Part shown: positions 46,886 through 57,744 of the stretch, one piece after another | Layout of the letters: the number at the start of each line of letters is the position of its first letter | How positions within the stretch are numbered: the stretch's first letter is position 1 | Assembly: GCA_033675265.1 (NCBI GenBank) | Contig: JAUJYZ010000133.1 | Span: 107,501-171,500, forward strand | Direction: 5' to 3' | Length of the DNA: 64,000 nt | Source of the DNA: Actinostola sp. cb2023 | Taxonomy: Eukaryota > Cnidaria > Anthozoa > Actiniaria > Actinostolidae | Position numbers and translations under genes: made by a program | The notes under the pieces: generated by a model | What the model was told of the DNA's origin: nothing | Database searches by the model: none | The model's input: the letters and a program-made list of their open reading frames with translations, nothing else

Positions 46886-47050
46886 GCAGGGCCGTACACA
46901 GGGGCAGGGGAGGCAGTTGCCCCCCCCCCCCCCCTTCCCCCCTAGCAGGGCGAAAAAGATACCAAAAAGTACTGAGAACTGTACTATTTTTTATTTATTT
47001 TTTTGCTGTTAAATATGTACTGACCCCCCCTTGAATTTTGGGTAATGTAC
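46886..47050 (+). repeat. dispersed repeat family, plus copy, with 15-C run
   Basis: Same family as 10618-10775 and 41030-41170 (GGGGCAGGGGAGGCAGTTGC, poly-C 46920-46934, GGCGAAAAAGATACCAAAAA, poly-T, TTGAATTTTG). Confidence 0.6.
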
Positions 47051-47330
47051 GTACACCTAGAAATCCGATGATATTTCATCCCTTGATTTGTACTACTATT
47101 CGTGTAGAAACGTACGTAACACGAGAGACATATATTTGAAATCAAAAAGCTCTTCCTTTTAAGAAATGAGCCCAGAATTCTTTCGAAAGCACTCACGTTT
47201 TTGGCATTTTAATTGTTCAGTTGATGTAACATGCATAGGATAATAATTATATTATAATTATACTTGCACTGTATCATATATGTCATACTATGTCATAACA
47301 TACATACTCTCTTACCGTTTAGAGAGTCAA

Positions 47331-47550
47331 GTCCATGTTTTACAGTTTTTGAGTCCAGTCCATGTTTTACAGTTTTTGAGTCCAGTCCATGTTTTACAGT
47401 TTTTGAGTCCAGTCCATGTTTTACAGTTTTTGAGTCCAGTCCATGTTTTACAGTTTTTGAGTCCAGTCCATGTTTTACAGTTTTTGAGTCCAGTCCATGT
47501 TTTACAGTTTTTGAGTCCAGTCCAGTCCAAGTCCAGTCCATGTTTTACAG
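47331..47550. repeat. 27-bp satellite, array 2, inverted (about 7.5 units)
   Basis: Reverse complement of the array at 44716-45010. It ends in the same irregular block (CAGTCCAGTCCAAGTCCAGT) and the same flank (CAGTATGCC), so the two are inverted duplicates of one locus and not independent expansions. Confidence 0.92.
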
Positions 47551-47580
47551 TATGCCGTACTGTTTCCCCTCTCGCCGTCA

Positions 47581-48030
47581 CGTAATTAATGCGCTGTCAC
47601 GTAATCATTACATCAGATGAAATCGTGACACGGTCACGGAGCGGACTGGGTTACCTGTGTTATGCCGAGGTATTGGATCGGATTTACGTTCGGCTCTATT
47701 TTTCAAAAAGTAATCAAAATAAAATTTAAAAAACTCTTGAATCGTTAATGATCAGATTCGGGACAGGTGAAGGTTTGGAAATTCGATTTCCATCCAAGGT
47801 TTGAAGATCGTGCAGCCTTTTCTCCCAGAGAATTAGCCGGAGTACATTTCTTCCAAAATCCTCCCTATACAATATTTGCCCATATATCTACTCTACATGT
47901 ACGTTATGGCTCAATCAGTTCCAGCGGTTAGCATCTAGCCCTAACCCCGGGGCAGATTGCTCAGCAAATGCCCCACCGTTGGGATTGAGAATCTGGCAAT
48001 GCCCGACAAATGCCCCGGGCCGGGGATTGC
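47581..48030. other. gene-free spacer before the ~146-bp array
   Basis: No exon seen. GC-rich repeats of AAATGCCCC (47975, 48008) directly precede the tandem array. Confidence 0.4.
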
Positions 48031-48033
48031 TCG

Positions 48034-48720
48034 CAATGTTGCAGAAGTAGGATCACATTGTACTTCAATAAGTTTGGCCATAACAATGAATTGCAGCGTG
48101 TCATATTGGTAGCAATATTTTGTGCTGTGCTGTCGGAAATCGCATTATTTCAGTGTGTCCATATCTACAATTGCGCGCAATGTTGCAGAAGTAGGATCAC
48201 ATTGTACTTCAATAAGTTTGGCCACAACAATGAATTGCAGCGGGTCATATTGGTAGCAATATTTTGTGCTGTGCTGTCGGAAATCGCATTATTTCAGAGT
48301 GTGTCCACCTCTGCAAATTGCGCCAATGTTGCAGAAGTAGGATCACATATTACTTCAATAAGTTTGGCCACAACAATGAATTGCAGCGTGTCATATTATT
48401 GGTAGCAATAGTTTGTGCTGTGCTGTCGGAAATCGCATTATTTCAGAGTGTGTCCATCTCTGCAAATTGCGCGCAATGTTGCAGAAGTAGGATCACATAT
48501 TACTTCAATAAGTTTGGCCACAACAATGAATTGCAGCGTGTTATATTGGTAGCAATATTTTGTGCTGTGCTGTCGGAAATCGCATTACTTCAGAGTGTGT
48601 CCACCTCTGCAAATGGGCCGGGAAATGGGATCGCACTGTACTTCAATACATTTGTCCATAAAAACCGCAGGGAAGGACACACGCTGCAATCCTATTGACA
48701 TCAATATTGGGCGCAATGTT
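48034..48720. repeat. ~144-150-bp tandem array (four full units plus a diverged one)
   Basis: Units begin CAATGTTGCAGAAGTAGGAT at 48034, 48178, 48324 and 48474. A diverged fifth copy runs from about 48610. Variable spacing (144, 146, 150) comes from small indels. Open frames of 130-144 codons across it are by-products of the repeat. Confidence 0.85.
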
Positions 48721-49614
48721 GCACTAGCTATAGTTTTTCATGGACATGGTAGTTAAACTCACAAATAAATAAACTTTACGTCCGATTAACCTTAATTAGT
48801 CTTATAAGTCTTATTAAGTCTTATTAGTCTTATTAATCCGCAATAGCAGTAATTGCTTTTCATGTTGACTGGAAACTTTCCATGAACTCACTACACGTTT
48901 GTGCCCGCGTCACTGCCATCAATCTTCTACATCTCAGACTCCCACTTGTCGTTTATTGGCATTGCACTTCAAAACATCGAGGCAACGAGTCAAAAAGTGT
49001 CTGAAGCCGCCAGCCTTTATTTTTGAAGTTATTTACGCATTGGTTTCCTCGCTTTGTACCAAGTTCTATGATGTAAATAGGCCTCTCAATTACCACATAA
49101 CGCCTTTATACTTCCGTTGTGACACGCAACGATTATCTTTGATTGCAAGAGCTCAATTGGCCCGTTAAACGGAACATAACAAGTCCTCGACAACCTCCCA
49201 CGTATTTTGTATTCGTTCAAGTGTTGCAATCAACACATCGATATCAACGAACCTCTAATTGTCGCTATCTCGGTTCTAATCAAATCTCAAGCTCTTCGTT
49301 TGCTGGCGTGTTTGTTGACACAGACGAGATTGAAATATGAATGTGCAATATTCTTAATATCCAATCAATTTTGTCCCGCAGCTTACAAATACACACAAAA
49401 CAACTGTTTCCATTGTCCCAATGATTAATTAGGAATTCGCTTCTTTGAATAATCGATAAGACACACTGAATGATACAAGTCGTGATACTGACCACACTAA
49501 GGACTATTCTCAGGTGGAACAAGTTGGATTTGAACTCTAGATGCCACAATGGAAAATACATAAGACCACATAGCGGTTGAGTTCCACCACAACCTTACTT
49601 CAGGTTCGTTCAGC
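48721..49614. other. spacer and presumed promoter/5' UTR of the GPCR gene
   Basis: A short TTAGTCTTAT(T/A) repeat at 48792-48836. No TATA box or splice junction could be assigned with confidence. No other gene seen. Confidence 0.4.
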
Positions 49615-50562
49615 ATGGCCACAAACGTAACGATTAACAATGGCTTTCGAATACCGATGATATGTGTTCTAATGCTGGAATTGATGCTTGGATTAGCTTC
49701 GTGTGCAAGTGTTCTTTGGGTTTACTGGAGAAAGCGGCAGACACAAACAGCAGCGAATATGTTCATAGCAAAGCTAGCAGCCGTGGATGCTTCGTTATGT
49801 GTTGTTGGTATAGCATCCACAATAGCAAGACTTGGGGTCTTCCCTTATCAAACTCAACTATTTTGTCTGTACCATGAAGGGATAACATCGAGTTTACGTA
49901 ACGCCTCGATAGCAACACTCCTGCTAATCTGCTATGACAGATATCAGTCTATAACAAGTCCGTTTAGACAGAGAATCACCTTCCGAAAGGCAAGACAAGC
50001 GCTGTTTTTTCTATGGTTTCTTTCGGGTTTAAGTTTTTTCTTTCCGTTCATTGAGTACGCTGCAAATGACTACTCCAGTCTTCAACACCAAAGTTGCGTC
50101 TATTTCTTCAGCAACACCTCTTCAAAATACCACGTAAGGATGTATTACTTTCCTACATTTCTTGTGGCAACTTTGATCAGTCTTCCGTGCTACTGGAAGA
50201 TCTCTAGAGCGGCATTGTCAAGGATCCAGATCCACTCCATCATCGTAAAGACTTCACTAGTCATCCCAATGGGGTCCACTCTGGAGGAAAGAACAAATAC
50301 TGCACGTTTGCGGCAAAAAGAGTGGCGAGTTGCGAAAATGACTGGAGCAATAATGTGTTCGGTCTGCATTACATGGTTTCCATACATGCTTTTTACATTT
50401 ATTTTATTCTTCCAAGAGCCAAGTTCTACCCTGGCGAAATTAGAATACATCTTCCTTGTGCTTGGTTACCTTAACTGCACGCTGAATCCGATTCTCTACG
50501 CTTTTACAAAGCAGAAATTTAGAATCGCCTTTCGAACAACATTTCCTAAGTTTTCCCGGTAA
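49615..50562 (+). CDS. class A (rhodopsin-family) G-protein-coupled receptor, orphan, 315 aa
   Basis: Intronless frame from ATG 49615 to TAA 50560-50562. Seven hydrophobic segments (about 15-38, 48-70, 86-106, 127-147, 175-195, 240-266, 275-298). Class A hallmarks: D58 in LAAVD of TM2, C84 and C161 for the TM3-EL2 disulphide, DRY at 108-110, W254-F-P256 in TM6 (a variant of CWxP) and NPILY at 291-295 followed by an amphipathic helix 8. N4 sits in an N-glycosylation sequon and N167 in another. The residue six before the NPxxY Asn is Tyr285, not Lys, so it is not an opsin. Short loops and no long N-terminus suggest a small-ligand or peptide receptor. It belongs to no subfamily I can name. Couples to heterotrimeric G proteins at the plasma membrane by family. 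Confidence 0.88.
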   Translation: MATNVTINNGFRIPMICVLMLELMLGLASCASVLWVYWRKRQTQTAANMFIAKLAAVDASLCVVGIASTIARLGVFPYQTQLFCLYHEGITSSLRNASIATLLLICYDRYQSITSPFRQRITFRKARQALFFLWFLSGLSFFFPFIEYAANDYSSLQHQSCVYFFSNTSSKYHVRMYYFPTFLVATLISLPCYWKISRAALSRIQIHSIIVKTSLVIPMGSTLEERTNTARLRQKEWRVAKMTGAIMCSVCITWFPYMLFTFILFFQEPSSTLAKLEYIFLVLGYLNCTLNPILYAFTKQKFRIAFRTTFPKFSR

Positions 50563-50663
50563 AACATCAGCAATTGGAAAACTAAATTGTTGCATAATAT
50601 ATTACACTGTTTAATACAGTGGCGTCGTCTTGTCGCATGAGGCAGCTAATATAAAGTTGCAGG

Positions 50664-51475
50664 GAAGCAAGTTTATTGCCAAAATTTCGTATCTATTTAT
50701 TTGCTTAATAAAACAACAACGTACTGAAATTGTAATCGACAAAATAAGATTACAACACGAGGAAAAACTACAGTAATAAAATATGCAGCAAAAATGTTCA
50801 GCAGATTGTCGATATTCACTTCCATTCAAAATATTCTAAACGCAAGTTTATTGCCAAAATTTCGTATCTATTTGCTTAATAAAACAACAACTGAACTTCG
50901 ACAAAATAAGATTACAACACGAGGAAAAACTACAGTAATAAAATATGCAACAAAAATGTTCAGCAGATTGTCGATATTCACTTCCATTCAAAATATTCTA
51001 AACGCAAGTTTACTGCCAAAATTTCGTATCTATTTGCTTAATAAAACAACAACTGAACTTCGACAAAATAAGATTACAACACGATGAAAAACTACAGTAA
51101 TAAAATATGCAACAAAAATGTTCAGCAGATTGTCGATATTCACTTCCATTCAAAATATTCTAAACGCAAGTTTATTGCCAAAATTTCGTATCTATTTGCT
51201 TAATAAAACAACAACTGAACTTCGACAAAATAAGATTACAACACGAGGAAAAACTACAGTAATAAAATATGCAACAAAAATGTTCAGCAGATTGTCGATA
51301 TTCAGTTCCATTCAAAATATTCTAAACGCAAGTTTATTGCCAAAATTTCGTATCTATTTGCTTAATAAAACAACAACTGAACTTGTAATCGACAAAATAA
51401 GATTACAGTTATCTATAACACGAGAAAAAAACCTACAGTAATAAAATATGCAACAAAAATGTTCAGCAGATTGTT
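50664..51475. repeat. 162-bp satellite just downstream of the GPCR gene (about 5 units)
   Basis: ATGTTCAGCAGATTGTCGAT recurs at 50794, 50956, 51118 and 51280, exactly 162 bp apart, and once more near 51459. 162 is 54 codons, so plus-strand frames stay open, but the translation resembles nothing known and has no start context of its own. It starts 100 bp after the GPCR stop, so it may be transcribed in the 3' UTR. Confidence 0.9.
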
Positions 51476-51495
51476 GATATTCCCAATCAAGAAAA

Positions 51496-51870
51496 TGGAT
51501 ATTTCTAATTTATAAAACACAAACAAAATTTTACCAAGTTAAACTATGAAGACAAATTATAGAAAACTAGATGCAATATAATGTTTGAAACCCAAAATAA
51601 AATTACAAAAGCTTTCGTGAAAAAATGCGAACTCGTAAAATATATTGTCATTTCCAAGAATTTATGATTCAAGATAATGAATATTTCTAATTTATAAAAC
51701 ACAAACAAATTTTACCAAACAAATTTTTACCAAGCTAAACCCCACTTTGAAAGACAAATTATATAATACTAGATGGAATGTAATGTTAGAAGTTCAAAAT
51801 AAAATTGCAAAAGCTTTCGTGAAAAAACACGTACTCGTAAAATATAATGTCATTTCCAACAATTTATGAT
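51496..51870. repeat. two tandem ~185-bp AT-rich copies
   Basis: ATATTTCTAATTTATAAAAC starts copies at about 51498 and 51682. Both contain AAAGCTTTCGTGAAAAAA and CTCGTAAAATAT. No coding frame. Confidence 0.7.
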
Positions 51871-53300
51871 CACATTTCAAATCGGATGACAGGTGTTAAG
51901 TAATGTGATCTCATAGTCGTATGAATTCCTACTACTATATCCACAGGATTTAGTCTAGACTAGCAAATATATCTCCACCTTGAAGATACACAAACTGAGG
52001 CTTTTTCACTAACTTACAAATGTCACACCAAATATCCTCGAAAGAAAAAAAACTTCATTTGGCAAAATTTGCTAATTTTTTATTCACTAGATCTCTCGGC
52101 TGTTGTGTTTGCATTTTTAATTGGCTGCTTTGTCTTGTAGTGTGAATGTTTTTATCATACCGTAAAGAGATTCCGGATGAACGATTGGTAAAGGTATTTC
52201 AATCGTTTGACAATCTTTTGGTGTATCTACTATATCTATCAGTTATAATTCACGACAGAAATCATCAGCTGTTTTCCTTGAGGAGAAATACCTCTGCGCG
52301 CGGTAGGGAAACGAAATCACAATGGTTTGTTTCGTAGTCTTTTTCAAAACAACCTTTTTGAGGTCCCGATGCTGAAACTAGACAACTTTACAAAGAACTG
52401 AGAAACTGACTTTACGAAGAACATGTATGGATATGGTTGAATCGGTAAGGGATCGGGGCCGAATGTATAACATGAAAGCAGTGCTGTTTTACGAGTAGAC
52501 CCCCGAATCACTTTTTAAATTTAATTTACTGAAAAATTAAATGTAAACATTTCTCGTACTATTTTTAATTAACAAAACTTTGTAAAACAATAACAACAAA
52601 ACAGGTCGTTACAGCCCACGCAGCAGTCAAATAATTACAATGGATTTATCGGCGGTTAAACTACAGATATTACCATAAATAAACAAGGAGGAAAAACACA
52701 TCAGGTTACCATGGCAACCACTTCTAGAGAGATTAGAGGGCCAGTGAGACAACAACATCTCAACAAAAGCCTAAATGTCCTTTGGAAATCCTTTAATTAT
52801 CAAAGAGATGCCACCGAGTTGGCATCGCCCGCCATAATAAAGACGCTCGAGATCAATAACAGGAACAAAAGCAGGCACTTTTGCGTCACTTTGTAACAAT
52901 GTCTGTTTCCCGCTGGGTTTTTTTTCCCGCGGGCTTTTGTGTTTTGCGAGCAGACAAAAGGTTTCCCATGGTATGGCTATATTGCACTGCATGGCCATTT
53001 GGTAAGTTGGTTGCCTAGAAACAGACCGTTATTACGGTCATCTCAGTCACGACAGCAGACAAGCGTGCTTCAAATAATAATAAAAAAAGAAAAAAAACAC
53101 TATATATATATATTTAGCATAAACCATCCAGTGGTCTATCGCAATCTGATCGGTTCGGTACTAGTGGTCTATCAGCTCATAGACCCCGAGTAGATGTAAA
53201 AGTCGTCGCGTTTTGCTAATGATTCGGAGGAGTTTCTCGACGAATAATTGTCTGTTGTTTGTTTCTGTCATTTTCTGACCTACTGGATGATTTATGCTAA
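51871..53300. other. gene-free spacer
   Basis: AT-rich, no exon recognised. It should be searched for the missing last exon of the Rabin8 homologue, which would be on the minus strand to the left of 57745. Confidence 0.4.
52704..52719. promoter_or_regulatory. RFX X-box-like palindrome
   Basis: GGTTACCATGGCAACC is a near-perfect RFX X-box (GTTRCCNNGGYAAC), the element that drives ciliary genes in animals. A 62-codon frame starts at its central ATG but has no other support. Functional use is uncertain with no gene visible beside it. Confidence 0.35.
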
Positions 53301-53409
53301 AACAATTAGACTACTCGTTCTCGTTTTCTATGAGGATATAGTCAACTCGGCGCTACTCGCCTCATTGACTATTGCCTCATAGAAACCTCGAAGTCGTAGT
53401 CTAATTGTT
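53301..53409. mobile_element. 109-bp foldback MITE
   Basis: AACAATTAGACTAC and its exact complement form the ends, and the inner arms TCTATGAGGATATAGTCAA and TTGACTATTGCCTCATAGA also pair. A stem-loop over nearly its whole length. Confidence 0.7.
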
Positions 53410-54860
53410 AAATATTATTTGATATTTGATGTCTGGACCTTTACTACCCGTGTAACCTCATGCCAGACAAATCGCATGCTAATCAAGTTATTACTATTAT
53501 TGGTCGATAAACTTGTAGTTGTATTTGCCAATTTGAAGCAAGTTTTGTATGAACAACCGTTTCGAGAATATGTACATCCCCCTGATCCTCGGTAACCCAT
53601 GGTGTCTTAGGGGGAGGGGGAGGGGGATGGAAGTGGAGGGGGGTAGGTAGGGGAAGGGGAGGAAGGACAATATGTGGCGCGATATATACATTAATATTGG
53701 TACAATATGCAATAAATCAAGTCATGTTTATCTATGAAAAGTATCATACTTCCAGTACCTGAGTTCCTCGCCATAGCTAAATCAGTCGGAATTATACACG
53801 CTATATTTATAATTTTAACTGGTTTTTCTCCAGTGGAGGCATAACATACTAACTCCTCATGATTGTAAGCTGCTGGGCTGCCATTGGCACCTTTCATATG
53901 CAGCCTGAAAAAAGTCCTCCATCGGTTGTAAAGTACCCTGAGTGCCAGGGGTTCCTATTTCACTCTCGGGATCTGGCGAGTCGCGAAGCAGTTGTAAAGC
54001 GTATTGAACTCAAAAAGTAAGAAGTTAAGAAGAATGCGCTATATAAGAACTTATAATAACATTTCGAATACCAAAGAAATGACCGAAATGATTTCGTAAA
54101 TTCTTATAGATTTTGATTGACGGAAAACCAACGCAATGTTTAGGCGCGACACAAGGAAAACGCGGGTAAAGATATAGATAACGAGAGTCATTTTCGTATA
54201 CCGCACCGCGCCTTGCCGTATTGAAAGCGTTTGATTGGATGAGATGAATCTGCGCGCGTTTTGATTGGTTCAGAAAGGAAGCTATTTGAGTGTCACGGTA
54301 CCGTAGGTCTCCCACTCATACGAACTGAAATTGATTCTCTGCAAAGGAGTGACATCGAGGTAAAGAAATAGAACAAAAAGGTATACGACTGAACAGGTTA
54401 TTGTACAAACAGTCGATCTCAACTCTACACACATACATCGCTTATATCTTTTTCTGGTCTGGTATCCTAAGACATCGTGCGCCCTGATTGGTTGTTGAAG
54501 CGGGCGGAATCTTCTATATCTGACCACGGTCCAGTATCCTAGCATACCAGACTACCCTTCAATAACACTATTTGAAGAAAATATGTTTTTGTTTTGTTTG
54601 TTGTGTGAATTGTTTTTTTCGGGGTTTTTTTCGGGGTTTTTTTCTCTTTTGTTTTTTGTTTTTTTGCAGTTCACGTTTTGATTAGTCACTGGCTGGCAGT
54701 TGGCGAAAAATAACACAAAGGGAAAAAAAGTTATTTACCGGCCTCTATATATTTACCCACTGTAGATTCATAAGCCAAAAACTTCTTTACTGATATGAAT
54801 GCCGTGCAACTATGCATAGTTTCTGACAATTTGTAAACTGAAATAAACGATGAATATATG
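53410..54860. other. spacer with decayed MITEs; half of a long inverted repeat
   Basis: Purine-rich block 53610-53668. MITE-like inverted ends at about 54190-54322 (relative of 58023-58188) and 54458-54551. The 23-bp sequence AACAGGTTATTGTACAAACA(GTC) at 54392-54414 has a perfect inverted copy at 55013-55035. T-rich low complexity 54575-54665. A minus-strand frame at 53691-53897 is not recognised. Confidence 0.45.
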
Positions 54861-54957
54861 CAATCCGAATAGTAGTCTAATTAGAGAAAACCAAAAAAAA
54901 GCTTGTGAGTTTTAACTTATATTTTGGTTTTCTCCAAGTATGCTACTATTCCGATTG
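54861..54957. mobile_element. 97-bp foldback element
   Basis: CAATCCGAATAGTAG and AGAGAAAACCAAAA pair with TTTTGGTTTTCTC and CTACTATTCCGATTG. Confidence 0.6.
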
Positions 54958-55035
54958 GAATTCTTCGTTTACTTTCTCAAATTGTTAGAAATTGTTTGTC
55001 TACGTTGAGGAAGACTGTTTGTACAATAACCTGTT

Positions 55036-55798
55036 ACCATTCAGATTGCTTTTTTGTTTTTGTTTAATAATAATAAAGTTGTTTACTAACGTTAGGATGT
55101 TTAGATAAATCGGTATGAATTTAGACGGATATATTTTTATTCTTAGGTGTTGCCTCGGTGTTGCCGAAAAAGAATCGGCTGAAGACGTTTTCACGAAGAT
55201 CGGTTTTCACGATGCATGGCGATTTTGTCGCATGACTTGAGCGGCGATTTCACTGCGAATTCATAAAGTTGTTTACACAATCAAACTGCATGTATTTCAG
55301 TATCTCTGCTTTGCCTTGCTTGCTCACCGCCAATGTGAAAGGGGGAACACAAGGATTGGATTGATTTTTGTTATTTTTCAAAGTGTTAATCACAGCAAAA
55401 TTACACTGATTAAATCTCAAACATGTCCAAATCATTGGTAACTGTACTGCGGTTTTACCGCAGTTAACAACGTAAGCGCGTCGGAATAGGATCAAAGCAA
55501 GTTTTTGAACAAAAACAAACCAGTAATTCAATGGCACGGGATGAACAAATTGCCATTATAAATAATTAACGTTACAAAAGAAAACATGTTTAAAATGTAT
55601 ATATATTTTAATAAAATGCTGGAAACAATTGCAAATTCACACGATTGGCATGCATGTCCTAGTGTATATATGAGTTGTTTTACAAAAACAAACAAACATT
55701 TATTGCTCTCTTTTCACGAAAAAATCGAGGAAAGAAGAAATAAATGCACTGAATTCTATGGCACAGCCATAAATTGAAAAAAATTCACTAAAATTCTA

Positions 55799-55829
<31 letters not shown>

Positions 55830-56302
55830 TATTATTATTTTATTATTATTATTATTATTACTGATATGTGAAAAAATATGAGAATCTTGTGATATCAATT
55901 GATGATTATGATTGGTTCTTGTGCTCGTTTACGTCATATGTAATACCTATATCTGATTGGTTAAAAAAGGGAGAGAGTGCTAGGGGTCTCCCAGGGGGAG
56001 AGGAGACGGTGCGTCCTCTACCCTAGCTCCATCAGTACTCCGTTCTACGGGTATTTAAAGCTATTTATTCAATGTTGCTTTAATTTTCAATACAGGAGTT
56101 GAAATATGAAAGAGAATATAGATGGAATGGGATGGAAATAAGGGAAGACTGGGTAAACAGAAATGAGAACAAAATAACTGACAGCAACAACATATATAAA
56201 TTAAGTGAAAAAAGATTGAGGAAGTTTAAAACCAACCTCCAAGACGCATAACTAAAAAGACTTCCAACGTAAATGCAGGCAGGCACAGAAGGACTTACAC
56301 TT
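55036..56302. other. gene-free spacer with ATT microsatellite
   Basis: ATT/TTA repeats at 55799-55860. No exon identified, although the last Rabin8 exon could be in this interval. Confidence 0.4.
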
Positions 56303-56490
56303 ACGTTGGTCACCGATTGCGCCTGCATTCACGTTGGTCAGCGGTTGCACTTGCGTTCCTATAATGACGTTGGTCAGCGGTTACACTTGCGTGCCTGCGT
56401 TTACGTTGGTCAGCGGTTACACTTGCGCTCCTGCATTGACGTTGGTCAGCGGTTGCACTTGCGTGTCTGCGTTGACGTTGGTCAGCGATT
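56303..56490. repeat. 36-bp tandem repeat (five units)
   Basis: ACGTTGGTCAGCGGTT recurs at 56331, 56367, 56403, 56439 and 56475, exactly 36 bp apart, with a diverged unit at 56303. The open frame across it is a by-product of the period being a multiple of three. Confidence 0.85.
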
Positions 56491-56934
56491 ATTCACTCTC
56501 AGGCTTTGTGCTCGATTTCTTGAGAATAAAAAAATGTCTCGAAGTCTAACAACGCTACACAACCCTGAGCCGCCATCTTGAATTTAGCTGCATGGAACCC
56601 AGTCTCCACCCTGCCATTGCATTGACGGAGGTCACGTTAAAACCCAACTACTATTGGCCACATTCGTGTTACGTTGTTGCATGGGATTTGGGGGGTTGAC
56701 CTGATAAACCTAGCCTTGCTTCGGACATCTTGTTGCGCAATCTCATGATTTGCCAGTAGATTTCCGTTGCTTTGAAATGCAAACGAACACAAATAGCATC
56801 AGAAAAGCATTTGTAACTCACTAGCGATGTCAGAATTCAGGAAATACGTGGTAAAAGTGCACAATACTTAGAACGGTGTACGCTATTTGTAGCATCACTT
56901 ACGACGTTTTATCCTCTAAACTGGTTTCCACGCC

Positions 56935-57003
56935 GAGTGGGTTACCTGTGCTCTCCTCGACTTAACCCCTCTCGGTCAAACCTTGACCACAGGTAACCCA
57001 CTC
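56935..57003. repeat. short hairpin element with GAGTGGGTTACCTGTG arms, copy 1
   Basis: GAGTGGGTTACCTGTG pairs with CACAGGTAACCCACTC. A second copy is at 57866-57930, and half-copies lie at 3778, 27172 and 47645, marking a dispersed foldback family. Confidence 0.65.
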
Positions 57004-57226
57004 GCCATAGCAACGCATGTTTTCTCACGGACAAAGTGAGTCTACAAGTAGCTTAGTCCTAACGGTAAGAAATAGCGAGAGGGGAGAGTACTACATAAGC
57101 TATTGGGTATGTCGTGCTATTTTGAGGCACACTCCTACCCTAAAGTATTCGGAGTATGCCTTCTACCCTGAGGAGTATGCCTCCTCACAAACAATAGGTT
57201 AAGGATTAGATTTTTTCATGGGTCAG

Positions 57227-57339
57227 GTCTTCGTGTAGCTGCACAAAAGTCCTGGCTATTGTTCTATTGTCGTTCTATGTATTGTTTTTACATTAAAAAA
57301 AACAATAGCCAGGACAATTTGTGCAGCTACACGAAGACC
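57227..57339. mobile_element. 113-bp foldback with ~38-bp arms
   Basis: GGTCTTCGTGTAGCTGCACA at the left and its complement at the right, continuing through TCCTGGCTATTGTT. Only a one-base bulge. Very stable hairpin, MITE-like. Confidence 0.75.
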
Positions 57340-57429
57340 TTGCCGCTTGAGCTTGTGCGATTTCTTGGGTAGGGCTTGTAGTAAGGTAGGAAAGGAGAGG
57401 GTAGCCATGGAAACGTATTAGCATAAACA

Positions 57430-57715
57430 AGTGGAAGACTGGGTTCGAATCGTGACCGCAAAGCATAATGGGACAGGTCTGCCATATTGAATGTACTCTA
57501 GTCTCTTATAATCCCACAAAAGTATCATTTATTCTGAAGTAAATTATTTGAAAGAGAACGCCATGGGAACAATCCATAGATTGATAATAAATAAAATGAC
57601 AAAGTGTATATACATATTTTTATGAAAATATTTCGGGTAGTCTCCACTACCCATCTTCATTAATGCATCCATAGATCAGTGCTTTGCGGTCGCGATTCGA
57701 ACCCAGCCTCCCACA
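57430..57715. repeat. inverted SINE-like pair with a hammerhead-like motif between
   Basis: TGGGTTCGAATCGTGACCGC (57437) and the complement of the same sequence (57685-57705) face each other; GGTTCGAATC resembles a tRNA B-box. Between them, on the minus strand (57627-57666), lies ATGAAGA, a GGGTAGT-GGAG-ACTACCC hairpin and GAAAT, the layout of a hammerhead core with one substitution. Probably fragments of a Penelope-like or tRNA-derived element. Confidence 0.4.
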
Positions 57716-57744
57716 TTACAAAGTAGTCATCAGACATTACATAC

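Noticed and set aside
48010..48698. 130-144-codon frames in the ~146-bp array
   Set aside because: Frame changes between units because the period is not constant; no constraint visible.
50794..51441. Repeat protein in the 162-bp array
   Set aside because: Period divisible by three keeps it open; composition is that of AT-rich DNA and no domain is recognised.
55250..55537. 95-codon minus-strand frame as the missing last Rabin8 exon
   Set aside because: It lacks the aromatic-Trp-Glu and LAKLG-like motifs expected and has no clear acceptor.
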